A DNA stretch of 64,000 nucleotides from Polytrichum commune (GCA_950295325.1 OX485804.1:12648001-12712000); one strand, 5' to 3'. Positions 1 to 11,125 are shown, counted from the first letter of the stretch. The notes: a model not told the origin generated them from the sequence alone. Made by a program: numbers and translations.

Positions 1-1225
1 AAAACATCTGAGGATAGTCCATTTCTTGACCTCGAGAAGATTCCCAAGCGATCAATGCATGGGCCTCCAGACAAATCGGTTGGAGACAGGTTGATGGATA
101 TGGAGTTGTTCAAGAATAAGTACCAAAGGGTGTGGATATTCGGTGAAGGCGTGAATGGATATGTCAATATTGATAATATAAAGCGGGGAGATGCAGGGTA
201 TAATTGCCGACCCATATCCGAGGCGCATTTGAAGGAGATCAAGATATGGTTATTCAACTATGCCTTCATTCTGAAGATTCATCCCAACTTCTTGACAATC
301 GTTCCTTCGGATAGGCGAACTAAACCATTCAGTTTTGAGGAGGTGAAGGACAAATCGTTCCACGTGGTAAATGGACAGCACACGTTAGCAGCCTGTGTGG
401 AGTATGTGAATGACCCCAGCAACACAGATGAGGTGAAGAGGTTTTTCTCAAAATGGCCTTGTAATGTGGTCTGGGCCCCTGAAGGTGATGACGACCCTCT
501 GTTCCACCTCTCTGGCGTTCTGAACCTGGATAGTGAGTACAGGAAGCACTTTCCGTCATTTACGGAGTGCATTGAGCACGCTAGGAAGACTTGGATTAGG
601 CGAGGAAGACCTGACCGAACTGTACGCGAGAAGGCCAGCAATATGGAAGCTTTTAAGAAGTGGAAGGTATATTTCAAACCTGTGACTTTTGAATTTCTCA
701 TTTCTGTGACTCCCACGGGTGTTCACCCATGGGAGACTATCATGTTGTTGGTAATTGATAGAAATACATGGAGGTTTTTTTTTATAGAGATTGATACATT
801 GCCGGTGTTTGATACAAACATTCATTACGTGCGTCATGTGGACGTTCCGCGTGGAGAAGGAGACCAACCTGATCATGAAGCACGTCTTGCATGTATTGAG
901 TCATGACATATGAAGGAAGTGGGAGCGGATATTCAAGGATTACGAGAGTGGTGACTATGTAGATCCGAAGACCGGAATTCTTATGAAAGAGACAAAGGGG
1001 TTTAAGTCGAAGAAGGTGGTCAAGAACGACCTGAAACAATTTCGGGGTTTGACAGAGATGGAGCTCGACATGGCAGCGAATCAAATCCTCACCACCAGAG
1101 ATGGAGAGGAGCACCTTCGACATACCTTGAAGACTCTGCGCGATTGGGCGATGAATAGGAAAAAGAAGAATGAAACTTATATCGCGATGGCACAGTATTG
1201 TAGAGCCCACCCATCGAAGCCCTGA
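1..1225 (+). pseudogene. ParB/DGQHR-like domain gene, 5' part (open at window edge)
   Basis: The frame is open from base 1, so the gene starts outside the window. A first exon runs to about 705, where it meets a possible GT donor in front of a palindrome. From the ATG at 55, residues 52-61 (RPISEAHLKE) and the motif VVNGQHT at residues 104-110 resemble the start of ParB-type domains and the DGQHR box of ParB/DndB-like proteins. Coding resumes at about 820 in another frame and runs to 1223, rich in Lys and Glu, but it is broken by a TGA at 911-913 where the context (HD-x-x-RKWERIFKDY) suggests a lost Trp codon. I see no catalytic set that proves nuclease activity. The downstream exons at 3.57-4.43 kb look like the continuation. 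The ParB-like call is pattern recognition and needs a profile search. Confidence 0.4.
712..733. repeat. 22-bp hairpin palindrome, copy 1
   Basis: Arms CCCACGGGTG and CACCCATGGG flank TT, with one mismatch. The stem extends outward by TC/GA. It sits just past the probable exon 1 donor. Confidence 0.8.
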
Positions 1226-1315
1226 GAGTAACGCACAAGAAGTCACAGAGAGCTGGAGGCAGGGGAAAGAAAGCCACCGGAGAGGAAGCAAACACACGAA
1301 CCCCCGGTGAAACGT

Positions 1316-1570
1316 GTGAGTAGCTAAGGGAACGTTCGGGGAGCCGAGGGAACTGGGAGCAGCTAAGGGAACGTTCGAGAGCCAAGGGAACGCTCGAGGA
1401 GCCGAGGGAAACTAGGAGCAGCTAAGGGAACGTTCGAGAGCCAAGGGAACGCTCGAGGAGCCGAGGGAACCTGGGAGCAGCTAAGGGAACGTCCGAAGGA
1501 CTAAGGGAACGTTCGAGGAGCCAAGGGAACCTGTCAGCGGCTAAGGGAACGTTCGAGGACCAAGGGAATG
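1316..1570. repeat. Minisatellite, about 18-20 bp core (AAGGGAACGYTCGAG)
   Basis: About a dozen tandem units alternate between 'agctaagggaacgttcgag' and 'agccaagggaacgctcgag' types. They build a higher-order unit of roughly 60 bp that is repeated about three times with small changes. Confidence 0.85.
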
Positions 1571-1947
1571 ACTGAGGCCAGTAGAAACAGGGTCCAGTTT
1601 GAGAATGGAAGAGGCGGGCCGCCCCTTAAATATAGGGCATGTGGCCACATTTAGGGGATGAATGTAGTTACAAATGAATAGGTAACCAATAGGATACGAA
1701 GGGATATGTAAGTAGGAAATACATATTAGACGGAATAGATTTAGAAAATTTGGATTAAGACTTTCAAATCAGGCTATTTTTAGATACATGGCTAAATATA
1801 GCCGAAGCTAACATTTACAAAAATCCACAAATACCTAGATGTGAAACACTATAAAAGGAGGCCACTTGAGGGCCCTAATACACGTCATTTTGCATATCAA
1901 AATTCTACATGAGTGTCCGAGCTTGCAAAGCTTGTAGATAGAGAATC

Positions 1948-2101
1948 GGCACCCTCGGTGCATTAAGTCTAGGGATCGGAATTGGCACCCTCGGTGCACG
2001 TAGATAGAGAATCGGCACCCTCGGTGCATTTAGGTCTAAGGATCGAAATTGGCACCCTCGGTGCGGTAAAGCCTAAGACTCGAAATTGGCACCCTCGGTA
2101 C
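1948..2101. repeat. Five-copy short repeat with core GGCACCCTCGGTGC
   Basis: The core occurs at 1948, 1984, 2013, 2051 and 2088 (the last ends GGTAC). It is itself an imperfect inverted repeat (GCACC/GGTGC). The copies are spaced about 29-38 bp apart by related sequence (gatcgaaatt, taggtctaag). Confidence 0.85.
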
Positions 2102-3550
2102 GGTAATAAGTAATGCGGCGAAGCAAAGAGAAAGTTCTCACATAGGCCTATGCAAATTGATAAGACGTACAACGAGCGAGAGCTTTACGGAAAGGAGTCA
2201 AAATTAGAGGACTTACTTGCGGATTATTGGCGAGCACCACACAAAGAAAAATTCCATAAATATTCGTGATTTCAAATAGGATTGACTACCGGAGGAGCGA
2301 TCTCTTTACGCCATGTTTTGAGGTTATCCTATAAGCAAATTTGGAGTACACATGGCATCCGGTAAGGCTACCCGAACTTAGCCAATGTTTTAGGTAAGAA
2401 AATCAAGCTAAGTAAAGTCGATCACGTAAGTGGTAATCATGGGTAGAGATGGAGGCGAGGCCTCGAGCCGAAATTGACACCTAAGTAAATCCCTACATGA
2501 TTACCTCACATACACTCTCGGTCATGAGTTACCATGATTAGCTTGTTGATAGGACTTGGCAAAATCTAATCGGATAAGTCGACGCACAAAGGAATTGATC
2601 TAGCGAAGATTAAAGTATTGATCTTGTCATCAAATCCCCATTATGGCACCTAAAGGTGATTGTGGCTTGAGAGAATATTCTGGGAATATTTCCAACCTTA
2701 GCCATGGATTAGGTATGTTCTAGGGAATTAAACAATTAATGCATGGAACCTTAGAGATTTGGCATCGAGAATAAACACTGATGACTAAGGGAATGTAGAG
2801 GGATTTTGATCACGTGAAAGCATTTAAGCAAGTAGTTGAGACCTTGAACGGAATAGAAGTTATTACATTAAGGACTTGAGCAAATGAATATGGATTTTAT
2901 ATAGGTTTACGAATCAATATAAGATAAATTCAAACCATGAAAGAAATTGTAGGTAGAAGATTTTAGATGATTTCAAGTTACGAGGGTTATGAACTTGAAA
3001 ATAGGTTTTAGATAACTTAAACCATGAAAGATATTGCATGAGGGTGTTTCTCTCGGAGAAACACTTAACCTTGACATTACACGTTTAAGAAACATTAAAC
3101 TTAAGATCTAAGGTACCTATCCATTTAAGAAATGATTTAAAAGGAACTACATACTGAGAGATACTGTAGAGGTGTTCTCGTTAAGGGCACTTTCAGGAAA
3201 CATAAACTTGACAACTTGGACACTTTATCCCTAGGGATTTATAAAAGGGTCTTGAACACAATATTCTTGATTAAGAAAAGTATTGTGTTACTAAATCTAT
3301 TTAAAGGTTTAGGAACACCAAAACTGGACATTAGATTCAGGGAAACATAAACTTGTAACCTTAGACCAACTACTCTTAAGGATATTGGAACTGCATGTTA
3401 CGGAATTGAGACACAGAAGAATGCAAACACCTTCACGAGACTTAGAGAAAAGCAGATCTAATTTTGGTGGGAGTAACTTCCATGTAAACCGGTTCAGCAG
3501 CGGGTTACACCGTCTGAGGTTGGATAGTTGAAGGTGGCCTCCACAAGTGT

Positions 3551-4431
3551 CTAGACCCGACTCCATTGTACATTGTTCACGTCGATCAGAAAGAGACTAT
3601 TGATCGTGATTGTTGGAGAGTATGGAAGTATGCGAATAAGTTTGGTAAACTCCAGCGAGAACGACTTGTAGACTTGCTTAGAGCGGAGTATCTTCTTGGC
3701 GCTATGAACCCCACAAGGAAGAGAGTACCTATTCCGGACCGGTTTAGAGAAGGAATGAAGAACATATTAGGTACACATAACACCGAGGTTACACCCGAGC
3801 ATGTCGTGTTGTCTATTGACAACAACTACAACTTCAGTGGTGGGACAGTGCTTGCACCAGTCCTGCACGCGTACATGGACACAAGGTTTCTCCCCGGAAT
3901 CCAGGCGGGAATAGGCATTTGGGGGGCGTGTGAAGGAATGTATGGATTCCACTCTGCAAGGTCTTCGTCGTGATTTTCCAGGCCTTTTAAACTCCTCCCA
4001 ATTGTGGACTGTGATTTCGGAATATCCGGATCGGCATTTCATTCAAATGTACTGAAGGCGCACCTGCCGAGCAACATCAGATTTTATGACGCATTATACC
4101 ATGGCACTAAAGAGGAGAATATTGCATCTCGCGATTGCTTCTTCGAATCAAATGCTCTTCGGGTTACAACCTGCATTTTTAACAATAGGGGCGAGTCAAG
4201 TTCAGAGGTGGCTGTGCGGCTCTGTGGAGGCCGGAAGATGTTGGACGTCCATGGCCCAGGGCGGTATAAACGTTATTCAGTGAAAAGGGCGTATTCCAAT
4301 GAGGAGGTCAAGTATTTATTCAAGGGGGAGTTGAGGATGCAGACCTACATAGATATTATCAAGCCTTCATGTCTTGAGGGGTTTTTTTTCCTCAATATTT
4401 GTGGAGGCAATAAGGCACACATAGTGGCTCA
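3551..4431 (+). pseudogene. N4/N6 DNA methyltransferase-like exon, frameshifted
   Basis: From about 3555 to 3960 one frame encodes a Lys/Arg-rich segment followed by HVVLSIDNNYNF, which sits where beta-class DNA methyltransferases carry the DPPY motif (here DNNY). The frame then shifts twice near 3.95-4.05 kb. The second frame runs to a strong donor (CAT|GTAAGT) after 4431. Its end, IIKPSCLEGFFFLNICGG, resembles the segment leading into the AdoMet-binding motif I. Splicing to the exon at 4740, in phase, continues it as HALGMKVVNI...LEVAKTKM, which matches the 'LGR-k-v-v-G-i-E...A-k-k-r-l' pattern of the family. Both key motifs are degenerate, so catalysis is doubtful. Apart from motif I the call is uncertain. 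Confidence 0.38.
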
Positions 4432-4534
4432 TGTAAGTAATGAGCATCTTTTCCCCTAAATGGTTCTTGAATTTCAGAGTACTATTCCTGGTTTGGATGG
4501 TGTATTGGATAACCTAGCCATGAACCAGGTTGGG

Positions 4535-4562
4535 AGGCCCACGGGTGAACACCCGTGGGCCT
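4535..4562. repeat. Hairpin palindrome, copy 2 (13-bp arms)
   Basis: Arms AGGCCCACGGGTG and CACCCGTGGGCCT flank AA. It is perfect and lies inside the intron 4432-4739. Confidence 0.9.
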
Positions 4563-5180
4563 AGACATCCACGTGATTTATATCCACCTGGTTGCTAGCC
4601 ACCTGCTCGATAGCTTTCCTGACAATTAGTTGGTTGACAATCAACAAGTTGGGATTATTGGTTTATTGATTCTCTTTTCGCTTTTGGATGTAGACTAATT
4701 TAACTGAAAAGTCTTTTTCTCATTCCTTGGTTTTTGCAGGCCTTGGGTATGAAGGTGGTGAATATTGTGCCGGTAGAGATGCTAGAGGTGGCGAAGACGA
4801 AAATGGTTTCCGCAGTTGACTGGAGCCTACAAAGGTGGAATGAAGAGGGAAATGTCGCTGCCGTGGATATGGAAGAGGAAGAAGGGCGTATCGATGTGGA
4901 TTCCATCATTGAGCGCGAGATTCGAAGAAAGCGTGGAAATGACACACATGAAGAGGAGGTAGATGAGGAAGAGGAGGAGGAGGAAGATGACCCAGTTGTT
5001 GTTCTAGGGGAGTCTCCAGAGGAGGAAGAAGAGGCCGACGATGACGAAGAGGACGAGGACGAAGAGGACGAGGAGGTGGCCATGGACGATGTATTGGCGG
5101 AGGCCATGGCAGAGGCGGAGGAGGAGGCCTTCAATTTCAAGGTGTCTGCATCTGCGGAAGCCATGTCCCCGGAGCAGTTT

Positions 5181-5204
5181 CCCCACGGGTGTTCACCCGT
5201 GGGG
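5181..5204. repeat. Hairpin palindrome, copy 3, inside an exon
   Basis: Arms CCCCACGGGTG and CACCCGTGGGG flank TT. It lies in the acidic ORF and adds codons for PHGCSPVG without shifting the frame. Confidence 0.9.
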
Positions 5205-6680
5205 GAGGGTGAGGGTGAGGGTGAGGAAGAGCGGCAAGAGGAAGTTGAAGGACCACAAGCCGTGCACAGTGTCTATGACACTGTGGCATCTTTCTCGTCT
5301 GGGATCCCATCTACACCCGGCCGCGGGTTTGTACCATTTGAGGCATCTAGATGAAGTCAAGAACAACTAGATGTTCAACCTATGGAAGAATCTGAGGAGG
5401 ATGAGCGTCCGCAGTCAGCTAATCCTCCTGCAAGGTCTGGAGCGAAACCGACTGCAAGGAAGAAAATGAGAGCTCCTCGAAGGGGAAGGTCATCTCTACG
5501 TCCCCCTAGAGTTGGTGCCAACTTGCGGTCTTCGGAGGCAACGGAGCAATCTGGTCTTTGTCGCGAGGTTGAATATGGCCAAGTAGCGGATGTGGAGGAT
5601 GTTCCGCGGGATGCAATCATGTTTGAAGCTGTGCATGTTGAAGGGACAAGCACAGATTTAAACGTCAGCTCACCTGTGGAGGACGTTGCCGCTGCCGTTC
5701 TCGAGGTGCTAGGCCATGGGCGATCAAACCGTAGTTCCCCTGATGTTGTGGTTGCAGAAAAGCCTACTGTAGCGGCACCATCCAATGAAGCAGAGGAGGT
5801 TATTCGAACCGAAGTCATATGCTTGGATAGTGATGACGATGTGCCCGAGAGATGCGTAGAACTAGACGTGAGGGTGAAGGTCAGAGATCGAGTTCCACAT
5901 CGGGTTCGGGGGACGTTTGCTGACTACAGGACAGATGATTCCGAGGATGAAGATTATGGGAAGCCCGGGTACAACAGAGTGAAACTCAACTTTGTTGATG
6001 ACCCTTACCCGATGTTTGCTGAGAGACCTGACATGGGCAAGGAATCGGAGGGGAAGGACAAGGTGCATTTTGACCCGTTTGTGGACAAATACTTGGTAGA
6101 TGTGCCCGAGAACGTGCGATTGAATCTTGCGCATTTGTACAAGTCGTACGACTATCACAAGATGTTCGCTTATCTCTCCACACCAGCGTTTTGTGCAGCA
6201 GTGAAGGTGAAACATATTCTTCATGCCGCTGCATTAAAGAAAATGAGAAAGAGATGGACAACGTTCGAAGCTCCGAAACATCGTGAAGAACGAGGTCAAT
6301 TCGCGGGGTCCTCGGCCGCTCAAGCCGGCAGTGTTGTGGACTCGACGTTGGAGATCATTGACATTAGTGGAGTGCCAGAGTCTCCAAGGAGGGAAATCAA
6401 TGTTCCAGTTGCGGAGTCCTCAAGCCCTCATGTCGACCGGTATGCTGAGGGTCAACCGGCATCGTCCGAAATGGTACTACATACTTCCTTCCCAATTCAA
6501 TATTGTGTTCATCTTGGAAGCAAAGTCGTCAAGATTTCTAAAAGTGTCTTTGCAACAGGTGTTGGTTGCGGCAGAACGGATTGTCATCTCACGGAGTTCT
6601 CATGACGATCCTCCACATGCTGGGGATCCCCCCCTAAGCCAAGCTCAAGGTATCATATATAGTGTTATTTGAATGCAATT

Positions 6681-6708
6681 GGTCCCACGGGTGAACACCC
6701 GTGGGACC
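6681..6708. repeat. Hairpin palindrome, copy 4 (13-bp arms)
   Basis: Arms GGTCCCACGGGTG and CACCCGTGGGACC flank AA. It is perfect and lies in the intron after the exon ending at 6649. Confidence 0.9.
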
Positions 6709-6786
6709 ACCTGTGTATACTTTTCAATTTCCATACAGTTTGTTATCTCTCGAGTATTATTTATGTAAAGGTTTTTTGATATTGTG

Positions 6787-6808
6787 CCCACGGGTGTTCA
6801 CCCGTGGG
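6787..6808. repeat. Hairpin palindrome, copy 5
   Basis: Arms CCCACGGGTG and CACCCGTGGG flank TT. It is perfect, lies in the same intron as copy 4, and is in the opposite orientation as judged by the central dinucleotide. Confidence 0.9.
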
Positions 6809-7068
6809 AGAGTATGGGTTTGAGCGTGTGGATCTCATATGTCGTGTGTGCATGTGGTCACAGGTCATACAGCCACTGCCGGAATACCACCGTCGGTACG
6901 ATATTTTACCCGATCTCGCAAAACTAATCAATAAATGTGCAGGCATTCTTTTATCTTGCATACTCATGTGTACCCAACGTGTTGATTCATTCGATAAAAG
7001 TCATGTAGAATCTACTGTTTCCTTAGATAGAAATCCTTTACAATGACTTTCAATTTTGTCATCGCCAG

Positions 7069-10037
7069 ATCCTCACCTCTCCAACCACTGTTGTCCATCG
7101 GAGAGAGAAGATATGGTTAGTGCTGGATGTGAACGGGATCCTGGTGAGGTCAACAAAGTGCGACAATGTCAACACCAGGAAGACTCTTGAATCACAATAT
7201 AGCCCTCAGATAACTGGGGAGTTGGCTCCACTCTTTCTTCCATATAGTGCCCTCATACCTAGGAAAGGACTGGGGCGGTTTCTGCGTTTTGTTCTTGCAA
7301 ACTTCCATGTTGTCATCTGGTCGTCGAAACTTATGAAGAATCTTCAGCCAATTGTCCGACACTTCTTCAATGGTTGTAGACAGCCAGAGTATGTGTTTGG
7401 GCAAGAATTGTGTCACACTCTGAAGGATGAGAGAGGACAAATTCTTCCTAGTCCTATGAATGTTGATTCAAGCTTCTTCATGTAAGACCTGTGCGCATTT
7501 TTTGAGTGAAGCCGGACGCATCCAGTGCCGCTGTGAGCCCAAAAGGGTGCCCACATTTAGTCTTAGACCCTTGAAACGTTAGTTGATGCACTTTGAAGTA
7601 GCATGTTACTTCACAAAAATATAAAAAGAGTGAAATGTTAGTCTTAGAAGTACCATGTTGTAAGAGGCTAGGATGTGAGTTGTTATTGTGTTTTTACCTT
7701 CGGAAGGATTTGAGTGAATGAGGATAGGTAAGGAGAACTTGGATTGAGTAGTTAGTGAGTAGGCTAGTACAAATGGATGGAGACAACCAAAGTGACTCAA
7801 GAGGCAAGTGCATTCGAATTGGGATGAATGGAGGATCACATGGAGCGCACAAGTGGACCACCTCATCATGGCCACTTAATGGGGAAGGCCCAAGGAAGAA
7901 TGCAAGGTGGAGGATAAGCAAATTCTCAAAGCACCAATCAAATCACGAGTTAAGCATCGTGGTTTGAATTAAGTGGTGAGCGACGATTTGGGAAAGTAAG
8001 GGGAGAAAGTTATGGCGGCGGAAAGCGAAGGAGGCTAAGTTTGGGTTGAAGCATCCCAAGTTTGGTAAAGTGTGGTAGGTAGAAAGCCAAGGCTAGTTAA
8101 ATGTTCGAATTAGGATCCTTGTTGATCATTTGAGGGATGAAGGCTTAGAAGATAGGATTGGCGCCTACTAAGTAGGAGGAAATCTCAAGGGCTTATCGTG
8201 AGCCTTGAGGGTGCTCACCCCCTCAAGCTTACTATATAATCCCTCATTCTTCCCTCACTCATCCTCTCTTTCCTTTGTACTCCAAGGCACCCCACGAGTT
8301 ATAAGTGTGGGTGTGGGAAGCCATATTGGAGCACATGTGTGTGCTTAGTTTTTAGTTTGAGAGCCAAGGCTTGTTAGCCTTGAAGAGGGCTTGACCTCTT
8401 GGTAGAATTAGTGTTGACGTGAAGGATTTTAAAGTTAATTCATGATTCCAATTTGTGGTACTTAAAGTTCATGTTTTGAATACACGTGGTTGCAAGTTCC
8501 ATGTTTAAGAGTTGAGCACTTGATGTTGTGATGAGTGCAAAAATATACTTGTGTGGATTAGTTAGTCTTAGTGAAGTTAGGAAATTCTCTCTCTCCCTCT
8601 CTTCTCTAGGAAGTTGAGCTCTTAGAGCTCGGGAAAAAATGTGGAATTAGGTAGGGGACTTAGTGGGATTAGTGGAATTAGGTAGGTGAATTAGGGGGAG
8701 GCCTTGGAGAAGCTCTCTTTTGTTCATTTTCTGGTTTTTGTGGTTGAGGGTGGAGAAACTTAGTTAGAAGTAGCCGCAGCTAAGGAGCTGGGTTTATGAA
8801 GGAGCTGGGTTTATTTAATTAGAAGTAAGGAGCTGGGTTTATTTAGTTAGAAGTAAGGAGCTGGGTTTATTTAGTTAGAAGTAAGGAGCTGGATTTATGA
8901 AGGACCTGGGTTTGTTTAGTTAGAAGCTAAGAAGCTGGGTTTATGAAGGAGCTGGGTTTATGAAGGAGCTAGGTTTATGTAATTAGAAAGTAAAGAGATG
9001 GGTTCATGAAGGAGCTTAGTAAATAGCCTACCTAATTAGCTCATAGACAAGTAGTTAGTTACATTATGCTAGTTAGTGTTATGTGTGGCTTTCACAAGTA
9101 AATGTATTTGAGATTGACTATAGAGAATAGTGTTTTTTTTAACACTTGCATCCTCTCTTTAAAAATAAACCACGTGCACAACTTAATGGAGAATGTGGAG
9201 CACTCTCGCGATGGCAAGACAAAGGAAGCAAAGACCAAAGGTGCGAGGGAGAGATTGACATAAGTCACATAAGTATTTCTTAATACTTAAAGGCTTATGT
9301 ACGGTATGGAGACACCAAGTGAGACCTCTTATAGTAGCGATACGGAATACACAAGTGATAGTTCAAGTGGTAGTATAGAGTCAACGGCACGGACTCCATT
9401 TAGGAGAGGGATATCCTTAAGGGCTTGTGTAGCTAAAGCAGCCGGATGGACGTTAGAAGCAAACAAAGACAAAATAGCACCCGAGCATAAGGAGGTTAAA
9501 ATAACATAGTTAACTTGTGCATTCTCCACATACGTATTGAAATCGTACATTGAGTTGTTAAAAGTGAAATTCCAGTTAAATCCAAGACCACTTGAAGGGT
9601 GAACCTTGTACTATGGACTCATCCAAGTCCAAATCCAATACCGCGGAGGAATGTGAGCCCAAACCCACTACTCGGACTACGGACGCTTAAGGGTGGGGGG
9701 TTTGGCCTCACAGCCGCATACGAAGCAACCCAGTCATAGAACTACATTACTTGTTGATGACTCCCCTTACAAATGCATCCCAAACCCTCCTGGGAGCTAC
9801 ATTAACCCTCCCCCATTTATGTCAACCCAAAGCTTGGATACTCTGCATAGTTACCTGCAAAGGCTCTTGAGTGCTCAGCAGTATGTGCCAGATTTTGTGG
9901 GAAGCAACCCTTATCCATCAGGACAGGGACCCTTCAATCTAGAGCTGCCAAGTTCTCAGATTTATAAGCAATCATTAGCTAGACATAAATTACTGACTTC
10001 TGCTCGTATGGTTCCAGAGGTGCAGATGTCAATGTAG
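7069..10037 (+). CDS. FCP1-homology (HAD-superfamily) domain protein, two exons
   Basis: Exon 7069-7481 starts after TCGCCAG and ends ...TTCTTCAT|GTAAGA. Exon 9740-10037 starts after CATAG and ends at a TAG stop. The join is in phase across a 2.26-kb intron and rebuilds the FCP1/SCP-type fold. HAD motif I is LVLDVNGILV, motif II is the VVIWSS segment, and motif III is LLVDDSPYK, followed by the NPPGSYINPPPF region. In active FCP1-type phosphatases motif I is DxDG[T/V]; here the second Asp is Asn, so Ser/Thr phosphatase activity is doubtful, although I recall plant relatives with the same DxNG. Upstream exons in matching phase (6864-6895, 6559-6649, 4740-6473) suggest it is the C-terminal part of a larger acidic protein. 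No separate start Met is evident next to the domain. Confidence 0.65.
7482..9739. other. Large intron of the FCP1-like gene, repeat-bearing
   Basis: No convincing exon is seen. A Ser-rich ORF at 9297-9509 is not recognised. The stretch carries a minisatellite at 8772-9015 and pyrimidine-rich sequence near 8.24-8.28 kb. Confidence 0.55.
8772..9015. repeat. Minisatellite with AAGGAGCTGGGTTTAT core
   Basis: About nine degenerate copies of 'aaggagctgggtttat' alternate with the spacer 'ttagttagaagt' or with 'ga'. The period is therefore about 17 or 28 bp. Confidence 0.85.
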
Positions 10038-10272
10038 ATTCCCTATTGGGGCTGCCTATAGTGCACATTTGCACTATCGGTACATTGTATTTGTAACAAG
10101 TGGATCTCAAACTTTGTTGCCTTTCAACTTCATTTGAAACTTGTTTTGGTTTTGTGGATTTTCCTCATGCAAACATGTCATGGTCATGAATGTATCTCAC
10201 TGGGATTCTACTACTTTGCAACACTGCGGTGTTAGAGAATACCCGACTATTTCCAACCACAGTGAACGTTTG

Positions 10273-10305
10273 GCATTGTCCCACGGGTGTTCACCCGTGG
10301 CAATG
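10273..10305. repeat. Hairpin palindrome, copy 6 (extended stem)
   Basis: The core arms are flanked outward by CATTG and CAATG, with one extra base on the left side. It lies in non-coding sequence after the FCP1-like stop. Confidence 0.85.
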
Positions 10306-10448
10306 TGGTAGTTGATTCAATGAATGTATCATACCACTTGGACAGTGTTAGTTGTGTTTTTGGGAATTATGGTTGTTATAGCGAATTTTAATATGTAGGA
10401 CTTAGTCGGCTATAATTCATATGTTTTGAACATGTTCATCTTTACTAC

Positions 10449-11079
10449 AGGGCAACGGACGGGCTCCTCTTGCACATAATGTCCTTCCATGGACTCTTAT
10501 GTTCTTGTATCCTAACAGCATTCCCCATTCCAAACGCGACCTAAGAACTATATTGCCAGTCCACCTCGTCGACAACGTCTTCCGCATGCTAACGCCGACT
10601 TCGCCGAAGTGACATCTCCATGCCCTAAGGTAATTCATTTTCCACATGAATCCCAATTTTTTTAGTTGTGTTTCATCCCAGGGATTCTAATATCATTTTG
10701 TCGTTTGTTTTGTTAGACACGTATGCTCCAAACACGCGATGTTGCGGTTGCGGTTGCGGTGGCTGTTCCGGTCGCTGTTGCGGCTCCGGTTACACGCGCT
10801 CGGGTGAAGAGACACCTTTCTCTCCAAACCACTCACCCCAGTGAGCCCACGGGCTCGGGAAATAGTTCTGGATGTTGGAGGTGTAGTTCACCCAATACCA
10901 CCTCATCCATGTCTGATTACGTGGCTGCAAGGGTGAAACAACTTCGAGAAGCTACAGGTTTGATGGAGGAGAAGAAACGGCTTGAAGAAGTCAAGCGCAA
11001 GCAATGTAGTATAGCTCAAAGACAACCTCATGACAAGATGTTGAAAATGATTAAGGATTCATACTCCTCTTGTAGATAG
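10449..11079 (+). CDS. Hypothetical exons, Val-Ala repeat and coiled coil
   Basis: An open segment follows an AG at about 10448 and may end before GTAATTC near 10630. A second exon starts after TTTTGTTAG at 10716 and ends with a TAG at 11077. The second exon encodes a run of alternating Val and Ala from repeated GTTGCG codons, a Ser/Thr-rich middle and a charged helix (LMEEKKRLEEVKRKQ) of coiled-coil type. I do not recognise it. It could be the 3' end of the locus upstream or a separate decayed gene. The frame of the first exon is uncertain. Confidence 0.3.
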
Positions 11080-11103
11080 CCGGACCTTTATGGTGATAGA
11101 TTT

Positions 11104-11125
11104 TCCACGGGTGTTCACCTGTGGA
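11104..11125. repeat. Hairpin palindrome, copy 7
   Basis: Arms TCCACGGGTG and CACCTGTGGA flank TT. The outermost pair has changed from C-G to T-A on both arms. Confidence 0.85.

Larger units (their letters stand above)
1224..3550. other. Non-coding stretch, probably a large intron with inserted repeats
   Basis: No ORF here looks coding. It holds a minisatellite at 1316-1570 and five copies of a short quasi-palindrome at 1948-2101. AT-rich sequence follows, in which phrases such as 'gaaacataaacttg' and 'gatactgtagaggtg' recur in degenerate form around 3.0-3.4 kb. It separates two coding parts of the ParB-like/methyltransferase-like locus, so it is either an intron swollen by repeats or an insertion. 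Confidence 0.5.
4740..6895 (+). pseudogene. Acidic, disordered tail linking methyltransferase-like and FCP1-like parts
   Basis: The first exon starts after TTTTTGCAG at 4739 and runs to 6473, with later exons at 6559-6649 and 6864-6895. All phases are compatible with the preceding exon ending at 4431 and with the FCP1-like exon starting at 7069. The first residues complete the methyltransferase-like fold; then come runs of Glu and Asp (about 4.95-5.15 kb), a Glu/Gly stretch, and a long low-complexity region with acidic patches such as LDSDDD. The single frame 4740-6473 is interrupted only by a TGA at 5352-5354. A nearby Met at 5382 could restart translation. A palindrome copy at 5181-5204 is read through as codons. 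I do not recognise a function for this tail. The chain of exons is inferred from phase and splice sites only. Confidence 0.45.

Noticed and set aside
911-5354. In-frame TGA codons as recoding (selenocysteine)
   Set aside because: Land plants lack the selenocysteine machinery, and no recoding hairpin is evident. Decay or error is simpler.
9297-9509. Ser-rich 70-codon ORF in the FCP1-like intron
   Set aside because: Low complexity, no splice sites and no recognised relative.
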